From an uncultured Lachnospiraceae bacterium (GTDB lineage Bacteria > Bacillota > Clostridia > Lachnospirales > Lachnospiraceae): 6,260 nt of DNA. Under the pieces are notes generated by a model. That model was not told the DNA's origin and ran no database searches. It worked only from the letters and a program-made list of their open reading frames with translations. The DNA is taken from contig CADBOW010000049.1 in NCBI GenBank assembly GCA_902796375.1, positions 1 through 6,260 of the forward strand, in the 5' to 3' direction. How positions within the stretch are numbered: position 1 is the first letter of the stretch; every line of letters begins with the position of its first letter. A program made the translations under genes and the position numbers. Positions 1 through 6,260 of this stretch are shown here, in pieces.

Positions 1-474
1 CTGAAGGCGATCCCCGAGCCGCGTAAGGAACTTTCCAAGTACGCTCCGAAGATCGTATCCATGAACATCGATCCGGATAAGATCGGTGAGGTGATCGGTC
101 AGAAGGGTAAGACCATCAACAGTATCATCGAAGAGACCGGCGTTAAGATCGACATCGATGACTCCGGACGGATCGATATCTACGGCGTAGAGCAGGAGGG
201 TATCGATAAGGCACTGAAGATCATTCATTCCATCGTAGATCCCATCGAAGACGGAGTTACTTATGAGGGAACCGTTGTACGTATCATGCCTTATGGTGCT
301 TTTGTACAGCTGTCTCCGAACAAGGACGGAATGATCCACATTTCCAAGCTGGCTCCCCATCGTGTTGCCAAGGTTGAGGATGTGGTAAATATCGGAGATC
401 TGGTTCGTGTTAAGGTCCTTGAGGTGGATCGCATGGGCAAGATCAGTCTCAGCCTGAAGGATGCAGACAAATAA
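1..474 (+). CDS. pnp: Polyribonucleotide nucleotidyltransferase (PNPase), C-terminal part; 5' end outside window
   Basis: This is the last 157 codons of PNPase, the phosphate-dependent 3'-to-5' exoribonuclease of RNA turnover. The frame is open from base 1, so the ATG at 61 is an internal methionine and not the start. Visible are a KH RNA-binding domain (about 40-240) with its GxxG loop as GQKG at 97-108, then an S1 RNA-binding domain (about 250-465) with the typical YEGTV, YGAFVQL, GMIHISKL and GKISLSLKD segments. The order KH then S1 at the C-terminus is diagnostic of PNPase. The two RNase PH-like catalytic domains lie upstream of the window. The protein stops only a few residues after the S1 domain, so it has no long C-terminal tail. 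A strong hairpin follows the stop codon. The family assignment is close to certain. Confidence 0.96.
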   Translation: MKAIPEPRKELSKYAPKIVSMNIDPDKIGEVIGQKGKTINSIIEETGVKIDIDDSGRIDIYGVEQEGIDKALKIIHSIVDPIEDGVTYEGTVVRIMPYGAFVQLSPNKDGMIHISKLAPHRVAKVEDVVNIGDLVRVKVLEVDRMGKISLSLKDADK

Positions 475-483
475 GTAAGAAAC

Positions 484-527
484 AGTTATCTTCCTGCCTG
501 TTTCATGAGTGACAGGCAGGAAGAACT
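484..527 (+). terminator. Strong hairpin after pnp, probable transcript 3' end (no U-tract)
   Basis: Bases 490-501 and 512-523 form a perfect 12-bp stem around a 10-base loop. Four more pairs (484-487 with 524-527) extend it across a 2-base bulge at 488-489. It begins 10 bases after the pnp stop, where a terminator or an mRNA-protecting 3' hairpin is expected. No run of T follows directly (the next bases are atcctgaatc), so it is not a classical intrinsic terminator. It may work with a termination factor, protect the pnp mRNA 3' end, or be an RNase processing site. The stem is certain as sequence; its role is inferred. Confidence 0.55.
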
Positions 528-562
528 ATCCTGAATCCAGAGTATAAGTGTTTTGTTTTATC

Positions 563-569
563 GGGGGTG
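563..569 (+). promoter_or_regulatory. Ribosome binding site that sets the GH94 start at 575
   Basis: GGGGGTG lies 5 bases before the ATG at 575 and resembles the GGAGGTG anti-16S complement with one change. A GTG in the same frame at 548 would add nine residues (MFCFIGGVH) but has no purine-rich site before it. Known GH94 proteins begin with a short lead-in like the MRYGYFDEE read from 575. The start at 575 is therefore preferred. Confidence 0.75.
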
Positions 570-574
570 TGCAT

Positions 575-2977
575 ATGCGTTATGGTTATTTTGATGAGGA
601 GAAGAAAGAGTATGTGATCGAGCGGCCGGATACACCGGCACCCTGGGCCAATTATCTGGGATCTCCGGAATACGGAGCGATCGTATCCAACAATGCAGGC
701 GGATACAGCTTTGCAAAATCCGGTGCCAACGGACGTGTCCTTCGGTATGTGTTCAATCAGTTTGACCGGCCGGGACGTTATATCTATATCCGGGACAATG
801 ATTCCAAGGATTACTGGTCAGCTTCCTGGCAGCCGGTGGGAAAGGATCTTTCCACTTACAAAAATGTGGTTCGCCATGGAACGGCCTATTCGAAATTTGA
901 AACCGATTACGCAGGGATCCGGTCGGATGTAATGTACTACGTTCCGCTGGATGCAACCCACGAGATCTGGTATGCAAAACTGACAAATACCTCCGATCAG
1001 CCGAGAAATCTTACCGTGACCGGCTATGCGGAGTTTACAAATGACTGCAATTACGAGCAGGATCAGGTAAACCTGCAGTATACGCTGTTTATCACGAGAA
1101 CCTACTTTATGGGAAATCGGATCAAGCAGGTGGCAAATGAGTTCGTGAAGAAGGACGCAGCGGTAAACGGAAATGTGGCCATGTCCAAATTCTTCGGACT
1201 TGCAGGTGCCCAGGTCAGCTCCTACTGCGGTGATAAGGAAGCCTTCATGGGTCCCTACCATGATTACAGAGATCCGGCAGGAGTTGAGGCAGGAGATCTG
1301 GGCAACAAGCTGAATTATAATGCAAACGGCTGTGGTGCGCTTTCTACAGTGATCACCCTTGCACCGGGAGAATCCAAGTCCTTTGCCTTCGTACTGGGTA
1401 TGAAGGAGGACGCTGAGGCTGAGGCTGTTATGGCCAATTATCAGGATGTTGAGGCCACAGTTGAGAAGGAGTACGAGGAGCTGGTGGGATACTGGCATGA
1501 GAAGCTGTCTCATTTCCAGGTAAAGACCCCCAGCGAGGCATTCAATGCCATGATCAATACATGGAATGCCTATAACTGTTTCATGACCTTCATCTGGTCC
1601 CGTGCAGCATCCTTTATCTATTGCGGACTCCGGAACGGATATGGTTACCGTGATACCGTACAGGATATTCAGGGTGTGATCCATCTGGCACCGGAGATGG
1701 CAGTGGAGAAGATCCGCTTCATGCTTTCCGCACAGGTGGATAACGGCGGCGGACTTCCGCTGGTTAAATTCACACACAATGCAGGACATGAGGATACACC
1801 GGATGATCCTTCCTACGTAAAGGAGACCGGACATCCGGCATATCGTGCGGACGATGCCCTCTGGCTCTTCCCCACGATCTTCAAATACATTTCCGAGTCC
1901 GGCAATCTGGCCTTCATCGATGAAGTAATCCCGTATGCCAACAAGGATGATGGAACTGTATATGATCACCTGAAACGGGCCATCGATTTCTCCATGAACC
2001 GTCTCGGAAATCATGGTATGCCTGCAGGACTTTTCGCTGACTGGAATGACTGTTTGCGCCTGGGTAAGGACGGAGAGTCCACCTTCGTGGCATTCCAGCT
2101 GTATTATGCAATGACCATCATTCGCAAGTTTGCCGAATACAAGAAGGATGAGATCTATCTTGCATATATCGATGAGATCCAGCCGAAGCTGGGTGATACG
2201 ATCCAGAAGCTTTGCTGGAATGAGGACCGTTATATCCGCGGATTCAAGGATGACGGTCTTGTGATCGGTCAGAGAACCGATCCGGAAGCTTCCATGTGGC
2301 TGAATCCCCAGAGCTGGTCGGTTATTTCCGGTCTGGCTACACCGGAGCAGGCAGATCTTGCTCTGGACAGTGTATACCGCGAGCTGAATACCGAGTATGG
2401 TGCGATGGTTATGTATCCGCCATACAAGGAGCATGCATTTGACGGTGCTCTGATGCTTCTCTTCAATGCATGCACCAAGGAGAATGCAGGAATCTTCTCA
2501 CAGCCCCAGGGCTGGATCATTCTGGCGGAAGCTCTGAGAGGACATGGAAACCGTGCATTTACCTACTTCACGGAGTCTTCACCGGCTGCCATGAATGACA
2601 AGGCAGAAATCCGGAAGCTGGAGCCCTATTCACATGGCCAGTTCACGGAAGGTAAGGACAGCCCGTTCCACGGACGGAGCCACGTACATTGGCTCACAGG
2701 AACCGCATCCACGGTTATGGTTGGCTGTGTTGAGGGTATCCTGGGTATGCGTCCGGACTTCTACGGTCTCAGGATCGCTCCGTCGGTTTCCTCCGACTGG
2801 AAGGAATTTGAGATCGACAAGCTGTTCCGCGGTAAGAAGCTTCATATTACCGTGAAGAATCCGGAGGGTAAGGAATCCGGTTTCACATCCATGACGGTAA
2901 ATGGAACGGCATACGAAGATAATTATATTCCTGCTGCAGATCTGCAGGATGAAAATGAAATCGTATTTGTTATGTAA
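575..2977 (+). CDS. GH94 family glycoside phosphorylase (cellobiose / N,N'-diacetylchitobiose phosphorylase-like)
   Basis: The 800-residue length matches the family (about 800-810). GH94 enzymes split a beta-linked disaccharide with inorganic phosphate, giving a sugar 1-phosphate and a free sugar and so saving ATP. There is no signal peptide, so it should act in the cytoplasm on imported sugar; no transporter is in the window. The order is an N-terminal beta-sandwich (about 1-270), an (alpha/alpha)6 catalytic barrel (about 315-730) and a small C-terminal beta domain. Compared from memory with Vibrio proteolyticus chitobiose phosphorylase, the sugar-site residues are kept: R343, R359, D360, W490 and the general acid D492 in ADWNDC. 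The phosphate-site R353, T708 and G709 (in WLTGTA) are also kept, but the phosphate-contacting His is Gln (Q643, in FSQPQGW). The N-terminus (KEYVIERPDTPAPW, NNAGGYSF, DYWSASWQPVGK) looks closest to chitobiose phosphorylase, but cellobiose or another beta-disaccharide is equally possible. Family is very sure; substrate is not. Confidence 0.93.
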   Translation: MRYGYFDEEKKEYVIERPDTPAPWANYLGSPEYGAIVSNNAGGYSFAKSGANGRVLRYVFNQFDRPGRYIYIRDNDSKDYWSASWQPVGKDLSTYKNVVRHGTAYSKFETDYAGIRSDVMYYVPLDATHEIWYAKLTNTSDQPRNLTVTGYAEFTNDCNYEQDQVNLQYTLFITRTYFMGNRIKQVANEFVKKDAAVNGNVAMSKFFGLAGAQVSSYCGDKEAFMGPYHDYRDPAGVEAGDLGNKLNYNANGCGALSTVITLAPGESKSFAFVLGMKEDAEAEAVMANYQDVEATVEKEYEELVGYWHEKLSHFQVKTPSEAFNAMINTWNAYNCFMTFIWSRAASFIYCGLRNGYGYRDTVQDIQGVIHLAPEMAVEKIRFMLSAQVDNGGGLPLVKFTHNAGHEDTPDDPSYVKETGHPAYRADDALWLFPTIFKYISESGNLAFIDEVIPYANKDDGTVYDHLKRAIDFSMNRLGNHGMPAGLFADWNDCLRLGKDGESTFVAFQLYYAMTIIRKFAEYKKDEIYLAYIDEIQPKLGDTIQKLCWNEDRYIRGFKDDGLVIGQRTDPEASMWLNPQSWSVISGLATPEQADLALDSVYRELNTEYGAMVMYPPYKEHAFDGALMLLFNACTKENAGIFSQPQGWIILAEALRGHGNRAFTYFTESSPAAMNDKAEIRKLEPYSHGQFTEGKDSPFHGRSHVHWLTGTASTVMVGCVEGILGMRPDFYGLRIAPSVSSDWKEFEIDKLFRGKKLHITVKNPEGKESGFTSMTVNGTAYEDNYIPAADLQDENEIVFVM

Positions 2978-2981
2978 CTGA

Positions 2982-3002
2982 TATGACACTATCTGTGTCA
3001 TA
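2982..3002 (+). other. Perfect 8-bp inverted repeat just after the GH94 gene
   Basis: TATGACAC at 2982-2989 and GTGTCATA at 2995-3002 are perfect reverse complements around a 5-base spacer. The repeat starts five bases after the phosphorylase stop. It could fold as an RNA hairpin at the mRNA 3' end, but it is AT-rich and no T run follows. It could equally be a dyad operator with TGACAC half-sites acting on ftsK. The sequence does not decide between these. Confidence 0.45.
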
Positions 3003-3020
3003 AATGAACCTCGTGCGAAT

Positions 3021-3046
3021 CGGAGCAGTTTTCGGCTGCTCCGTTT
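3021..3046 (+). terminator. GC-rich hairpin with short T run before ftsK, probable terminator
   Basis: CGGAGCAG at 3021-3028 pairs perfectly with CTGCTCCG at 3036-3043 around a 7-base loop (TTTTCGG). TTT then CGG follows, a weak U-tract. It is the more terminator-like of the two hairpins between the phosphorylase gene and ftsK. It ends 12 bases before the ftsK ribosome binding site (AAGGAG, 3055-3060), so it could also be a leader hairpin affecting ftsK expression. Confidence 0.5.
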
Positions 3047-3065
3047 CGGCGGTAAAGGAGTAAGC

Positions 3066-6035
3066 ATGGCTGCGCCAAAGAAAACGACGGCAAATCGAAC
3101 AGGAAGCTCCGCTGCAGGGAGAGGAAGAAGCACGGGTGCCAGGTCGAACTCGGGGTCCAGAAGCAGATCAAACTCAGGATCCAGAAGCAGATCGAACTCA
3201 GGATCCGGTACCAGGCCGAATACCAGGACAAGCAGGATCATCAATGACGATGATGAGAAGGCACTCAGTCCCGAACGGCAGAGAGAGATCTATTTCTTCA
3301 TCTATCTGGCAGTGGCTGTTTTTATGCTTTGCAGTAATTTCGGCATCTGCGGAGGAGTGGGAAATGTCATCTGCGGATTCTTCTTCGGTCTGTTCGGATG
3401 GGTGCAGTATCTGCTGCCGATCTATGTTTTTCTGGCAGCCGCATTTATTCTGTCCAACGGTCCAAAGAAGAGCATTATCCGGAAGCTGATCTGGATCGCG
3501 GTTCTGCTGATGGTATGTTCCTTTATAGCCCAGCTGATCCATGGCATGGACGGGGCAAGCGCAAAGTCCCTGTACATGGACGGATACAGTGATCATAAGG
3601 GCGGCGGATTCTTCTTCGGAGGATTTCTGGTGCTGCTGTATCAGATGATCGGTAAGGTGGGAGTCGTTATCATTACGGTACTCCTTACACTGGTCGCAGT
3701 GATCCAGGTGACCGGGATCTCCGTGATCCAACTGTTCAAGAAGATATTTACATTTAATTATAATGATGTCTACAGCTACGATGATCCGGATAATGAATGG
3801 GAGTACGAAGAGGATGACGTCGGAGGATATGATTACGGGAACCCTTCCGGTCGGACTTCGAAATCCAACCGTAAAATGCGTTCCGCGGATCTGAAGGTAC
3901 TTGACGCTGCACCGGACGGTAGAAAAGGCCGTGGCGGAGCGAAGAAGGAAGAGAAGACCTCAGGCGATGAGATGCAGGAGCTGATCCCGGATCCCTACCA
4001 GAATGAGCTGGAGGATCTGAAGGAGGCTGCCAGAAAGAAGGTGGCGTCGAAGAAGCAGAAACAGGAATCGGAGGAGATCGTTCTCGGAGCCGGTACCCGC
4101 ACGAAGCAGGAGAGGAAGCAGGAGAGAGTTCCTGTTGCACCGGATCGGGGATTGTCCGTTCCCAGTGATGCATCCTTCCGGTATACACAGATGAATCCGT
4201 CAGAGATTCCGGAAGAGGAGCAGTATGAAGCTCAGGAGCCGAAGGCCATGGACTTCTTTGACCTGAAACCGGCGAAGGAATCCTATGAGGATGAGGTCGG
4301 CGGAGTATGGGATGAGGATGACAGGATCCAGGATGCAGTGGAAGAAGGCTTCGTTGTGGATGCGGATGCATTTGCGCTTAAGAGGTCGAAAAATGTTCCG
4401 GAGCCTGCCACTCAGGATGCGGAAGAGGAAATGGCGGAAATCGCCCCTGCGGCTGCGGAAACCAAGGTGACACATAAGGACACCCTGCGCGAGACAGGCC
4501 AGATCCAGCAGGAGCTTCAGTTGAATCAGGAGAATCAGGCGAAGCCGAAGAAGAAACCCTATCGGATCCCGCCGATCAATCTTCTGAATCCTGTGAAGCG
4601 GAGCGGATCCAAGGGTGATGCGGATGTTCGGGAGACGGCCATGAAGCTGAAGCAGACCATGGAAAGCTTCGGCGTAAATGTGACCATTACGGATTACAGC
4701 CGCGGCCCGGCGGTTACACGATATGAGATGACACCGGAGCAGGGAGTCAAGGTAAGCAAGATCCTTTCGCTCCAGGATGATATCAAGCTGAATCTCGCAG
4801 CTGCGGATATCCGGATCGAGGCACCGATCCCCGGAAAATCCGCCATAGGTATCGAGGTGCCCAACAAGGAGAATCAGATGGTTTCCTTCCGGGAACTGAT
4901 CGATTCCGAGGCATTTAAGAATTCAAAATCCAGGATTTCCTTTGCCATTGGTAAGGATATCGGCGGACAGACCATCATCGGGGATATTGCTAAGATGCCC
5001 CATATGCTGATCGCAGGATCCACCGGGTCCGGAAAATCCGTCTGTATCAATACCATTATCATGAGTATTCTCTACAAGGCAAAGCCGGATGAGGTCCGCC
5101 TGATCATGGTGGATCCCAAGATGGTAGAGCTGACGGCCTACAACGGGATTCCTCATATGCTGATTCCGGTTGTGACGGATCCGAAGAAGGCGGCCGGAGC
5201 ACTGAACTGGGCCGTGCAGGAGATGGAACGCAGATACAAGCTGTTTGCACGATACAATGTGCGAAATCTCGAGGGCTTCAACAAGAAGGTCCGGGAGGAA
5301 GGCGAAGCCGGATCGGAGGATCTGGAGCATGCGGATTTCCGGTTCACGCCGCAGATCGTGGTGATCGTGGACGAGCTGGCGGATCTGATGATGGTCGCAC
5401 ACGGCGAGGTGGAGGACGCCATCGTTCGTCTGTCCCAGCTGGCCCGTGCAGCGGGTATCCATCTGATCATAGCGACTCAGAGACCGTCCGTGGATGTCAT
5501 TACCGGTCTGATCAAGGCGAATGTACCATCCAGAATCGCATTTGCCGTATCCAGCGGTACCGATTCCAGAACCATTCTGGATATGGTTGGAGCCGAGAAG
5601 CTGCTTGGCAAGGGCGATATGCTGTATTTCCCCACAGGGATCCCAAAGCCTCTGCGTGTGCAGGGTGCCTTCGTATCCGATGAGGAAGTGGTTGCCGTTA
5701 CGGATTATATCAAGAAGCAGAACGGTGATTCCGAATATGATGAGGATGTGGCCAAGTCCATTGATTCCGGTGTATCCGGAGGAGGAGCTGCCGACGCTGC
5801 GGAGGAGACCTCTGAGAAGTATGATGAGTATTTCGAGGAAGCAGGCCGTCTGGTGATCGAGAAGGACAAAGCCTCCATCGGTTATCTCCAGAGAGTATTC
5901 CGGATCGGCTTTAACCGGGCTGCCCGGATCATGGACCAGCTGGCAGATGCCGGCGTCGTGGGACCGGAGGAAGGTACCAAGCCCAGAAAGGTCCTGATGA
6001 CGATGGATCAGTTCGAGGACTTTATGTCCCTCTGA
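3066..6035 (+). CDS. ftsK: DNA translocase FtsK/SpoIIIE
   Basis: This is a septum-located, membrane-anchored, ATP-driven pump that moves chromosomal DNA during division or, in spore formers, into the forespore. The ATG at 3066 has AAGGAG five bases upstream. Residues 1-70 are a basic Arg/Ser/Gly/Asn-rich tail with a tandem repeat. Residues about 74-220 contain at least four hydrophobic membrane segments (about 74-94, 99-130, 139-158, 198-220, with another hydrophobic patch near 181-195). Residues about 235-495 are a highly charged linker. The motor starts near 495 (YRIPPINLLNP). It has a Walker A motif GSTGSGKS at 651-658 (catalytic K657), a Walker B motif VIVDE with D769 and E770, and the family segments ATQRPSVDVITG and PSRIAFAVSS. 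A winged-helix gamma domain (about 922-985, FRIGFNRAARIMDQL) reads DNA polarity signals. At 989 residues it is longer than B. subtilis SpoIIIE (about 787), mainly through the N-terminal tail and the linker. Whether it serves vegetative division, sporulation or both cannot be told here. Confidence 0.97.
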   Translation: MAAPKKTTANRTGSSAAGRGRSTGARSNSGSRSRSNSGSRSRSNSGSGTRPNTRTSRIINDDDEKALSPERQREIYFFIYLAVAVFMLCSNFGICGGVGNVICGFFFGLFGWVQYLLPIYVFLAAAFILSNGPKKSIIRKLIWIAVLLMVCSFIAQLIHGMDGASAKSLYMDGYSDHKGGGFFFGGFLVLLYQMIGKVGVVIITVLLTLVAVIQVTGISVIQLFKKIFTFNYNDVYSYDDPDNEWEYEEDDVGGYDYGNPSGRTSKSNRKMRSADLKVLDAAPDGRKGRGGAKKEEKTSGDEMQELIPDPYQNELEDLKEAARKKVASKKQKQESEEIVLGAGTRTKQERKQERVPVAPDRGLSVPSDASFRYTQMNPSEIPEEEQYEAQEPKAMDFFDLKPAKESYEDEVGGVWDEDDRIQDAVEEGFVVDADAFALKRSKNVPEPATQDAEEEMAEIAPAAAETKVTHKDTLRETGQIQQELQLNQENQAKPKKKPYRIPPINLLNPVKRSGSKGDADVRETAMKLKQTMESFGVNVTITDYSRGPAVTRYEMTPEQGVKVSKILSLQDDIKLNLAAADIRIEAPIPGKSAIGIEVPNKENQMVSFRELIDSEAFKNSKSRISFAIGKDIGGQTIIGDIAKMPHMLIAGSTGSGKSVCINTIIMSILYKAKPDEVRLIMVDPKMVELTAYNGIPHMLIPVVTDPKKAAGALNWAVQEMERRYKLFARYNVRNLEGFNKKVREEGEAGSEDLEHADFRFTPQIVVIVDELADLMMVAHGEVEDAIVRLSQLARAAGIHLIIATQRPSVDVITGLIKANVPSRIAFAVSSGTDSRTILDMVGAEKLLGKGDMLYFPTGIPKPLRVQGAFVSDEEVVAVTDYIKKQNGDSEYDEDVAKSIDSGVSGGGAADAAEETSEKYDEYFEEAGRLVIEKDKASIGYLQRVFRIGFNRAARIMDQLADAGVVGPEEGTKPRKVLMTMDQFEDFMSL
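3141..3206 (+). repeat. 24-bp tandem repeat inside the 5' end of ftsK (2.75 copies)
   Basis: Units run 3141-3164 and 3165-3188, followed by a partial unit at 3189-3206. They encode RSNSGSRS, RSNSGSRS and RSNSGS (residues 26-47). The unit is a multiple of three, so gain or loss of copies keeps the frame. The copies differ only at a few synonymous positions (such as AGG/AGA and TCG/TCA), which suggests recent duplication. The repeat lies in the cytoplasmic basic tail before the first membrane segment. Confidence 0.9.
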
Positions 6036-6063
6036 TATAGAAACAAATGAAGAGGAGTTTTGT

Positions 6064-6260
6064 ATGCTGACAGATATTGAGATTGCACAGAACGCGGAAA
6101 TGAAGAAGATCCGTGAGATCGCAGAGGATATGGGTCTGAACGAGGACGAGCTCGAGCCCTATGGCACTTACATGGGCAAGTTCTCCGATGAGTATCTGAA
6201 GAAGATCGAGGATAAGCCCTTCGGAAAGCTGATCCTGGTAACAGCCATCAATCCTACTCC
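6064..6260 (+). CDS. fhs: Formate-tetrahydrofolate ligase, N-terminal part; 3' end outside window
   Basis: The first 65 codons of a reading frame that stays open to the window edge. Formate-tetrahydrofolate ligase makes 10-formyltetrahydrofolate from formate, tetrahydrofolate and ATP, feeding purine synthesis and, in acetogens, the methyl branch of the Wood-Ljungdahl pathway. The family start is recognisable: TDIEIAQNAEMKKI near the N-terminus, then GLNEDELEPYG, and GKLILVTAINPT at residues 54-65. In known enzymes the ATP-binding GEGKTT loop follows this last segment at once, and would lie just outside the window. The ATG at 6064 has AGAGGAG at 6051-6057, six bases upstream. Only 28 bases without a hairpin separate it from ftsK, so read-through from ftsK is plausible. 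Full length is usually about 556 residues. Confidence 0.93.
   Translation, partial: MLTDIEIAQNAEMKKIREIAEDMGLNEDELEPYGTYMGKFSDEYLKKIEDKPFGKLILVTAINPT

Noticed and set aside
543..548. TATAAG as a -10 box for a GH94 promoter
   Set aside because: It matches TATAAT at five of six bases, but there is no TTGACA-like -35 at 16-18 bases upstream and no extended -10 TG. Too weak to list, though the gene needs some promoter if the upstream hairpin terminates.
548..574. GTG at 548 as the start of the GH94 gene
   Set aside because: No ribosome binding site precedes it and the nine extra residues do not resemble GH94 N-termini. GGGGGTG correctly spaced before ATG 575 fits better.
818..2434. Long open frame of 538 codons on the - strand, opposite the GH94 gene
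   Set aside because: The + strand frame is a clear GH94 enzyme with intact active-site motifs. The antisense translation resembles no family I know, is rich in Ile, Leu, His and Cys as expected from complementing favoured codons, and has no convincing ribosome binding site. It is a shadow.
2967..2995. TTGTTA with TATCTG 17 bases later as an ftsK promoter
   Set aside because: The -10 matches only three of six bases and falls inside the inverted repeat. No better candidate was found in the gap.
2630..3244. - strand frame with LLLDPEFD-type repeats across the GH94 end and the ftsK start
   Set aside because: The peptide repeat is only the complement of the 24-bp tandem repeat in ftsK. The frame runs through two real genes and the hairpin-bearing gap between them.
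3066..6035. FtsK-orienting DNA signals (GGGNAGGG of E. coli or GAGAAGGG of B. subtilis) near ftsK
   Set aside because: I noticed no exact + strand match on reading, only near misses such as GAGAAGGC. A single window would not show the skew that makes such signals meaningful.
1..6260. A mobile element, defence system or CRISPR array
   Set aside because: No transposase, integrase, toxin, nuclease, direct-repeat array, tRNA or attachment site is visible. All four genes are co-oriented metabolic or housekeeping genes of similar composition.

Overview
The window is a stretch of ordinary-looking chromosome from a Gram-positive anaerobe of the Clostridia, most likely a Lachnospiraceae-type gut or rumen bacterium. 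This is inferred from three things: the style of the proteins, the strong AGGAG-type ribosome binding sites, and the combination of pnp, an FtsK/SpoIIIE translocase, a GH94 sugar phosphorylase and formate-tetrahydrofolate ligase. All four genes lie on the + strand. I see no RNA gene, insertion sequence, CRISPR array, phage gene or attachment site.

Layout: positions 1-474 hold the 3' end of pnp (PNPase KH and S1 domains). A 100-base gap (475-574) carries a strong hairpin and the ribosome binding site of the next gene. Positions 575-2977 encode an 800-residue cytoplasmic GH94 glycoside phosphorylase related to cellobiose and N,N'-diacetylchitobiose phosphorylases. An 88-base gap (2978-3065) holds two further hairpins. 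Positions 3066-6035 encode a 989-residue membrane-anchored FtsK/SpoIIIE DNA translocase with a repeat-rich basic N-terminus and a long charged linker. After 28 bases, fhs (formate-tetrahydrofolate ligase) begins at 6064 and runs off the end.

The genes do not form one pathway. pnp (RNA turnover), ftsK (chromosome segregation) and fhs (one-carbon metabolism) are housekeeping functions. The phosphorylase is a carbohydrate-use gene set between pnp and ftsK and bounded by hairpins on both sides, so it is probably its own transcription unit. ftsK and fhs have no terminator-like structure between them and may be co-transcribed.

I found no evidence for a new multi-gene system. The most interesting point is in the GH94 enzyme: the active-site framework is conserved, but the histidine that contacts phosphate in characterised members appears to be glutamine (Q643). 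Either its chemistry or its phosphate site may differ from the textbook enzymes.
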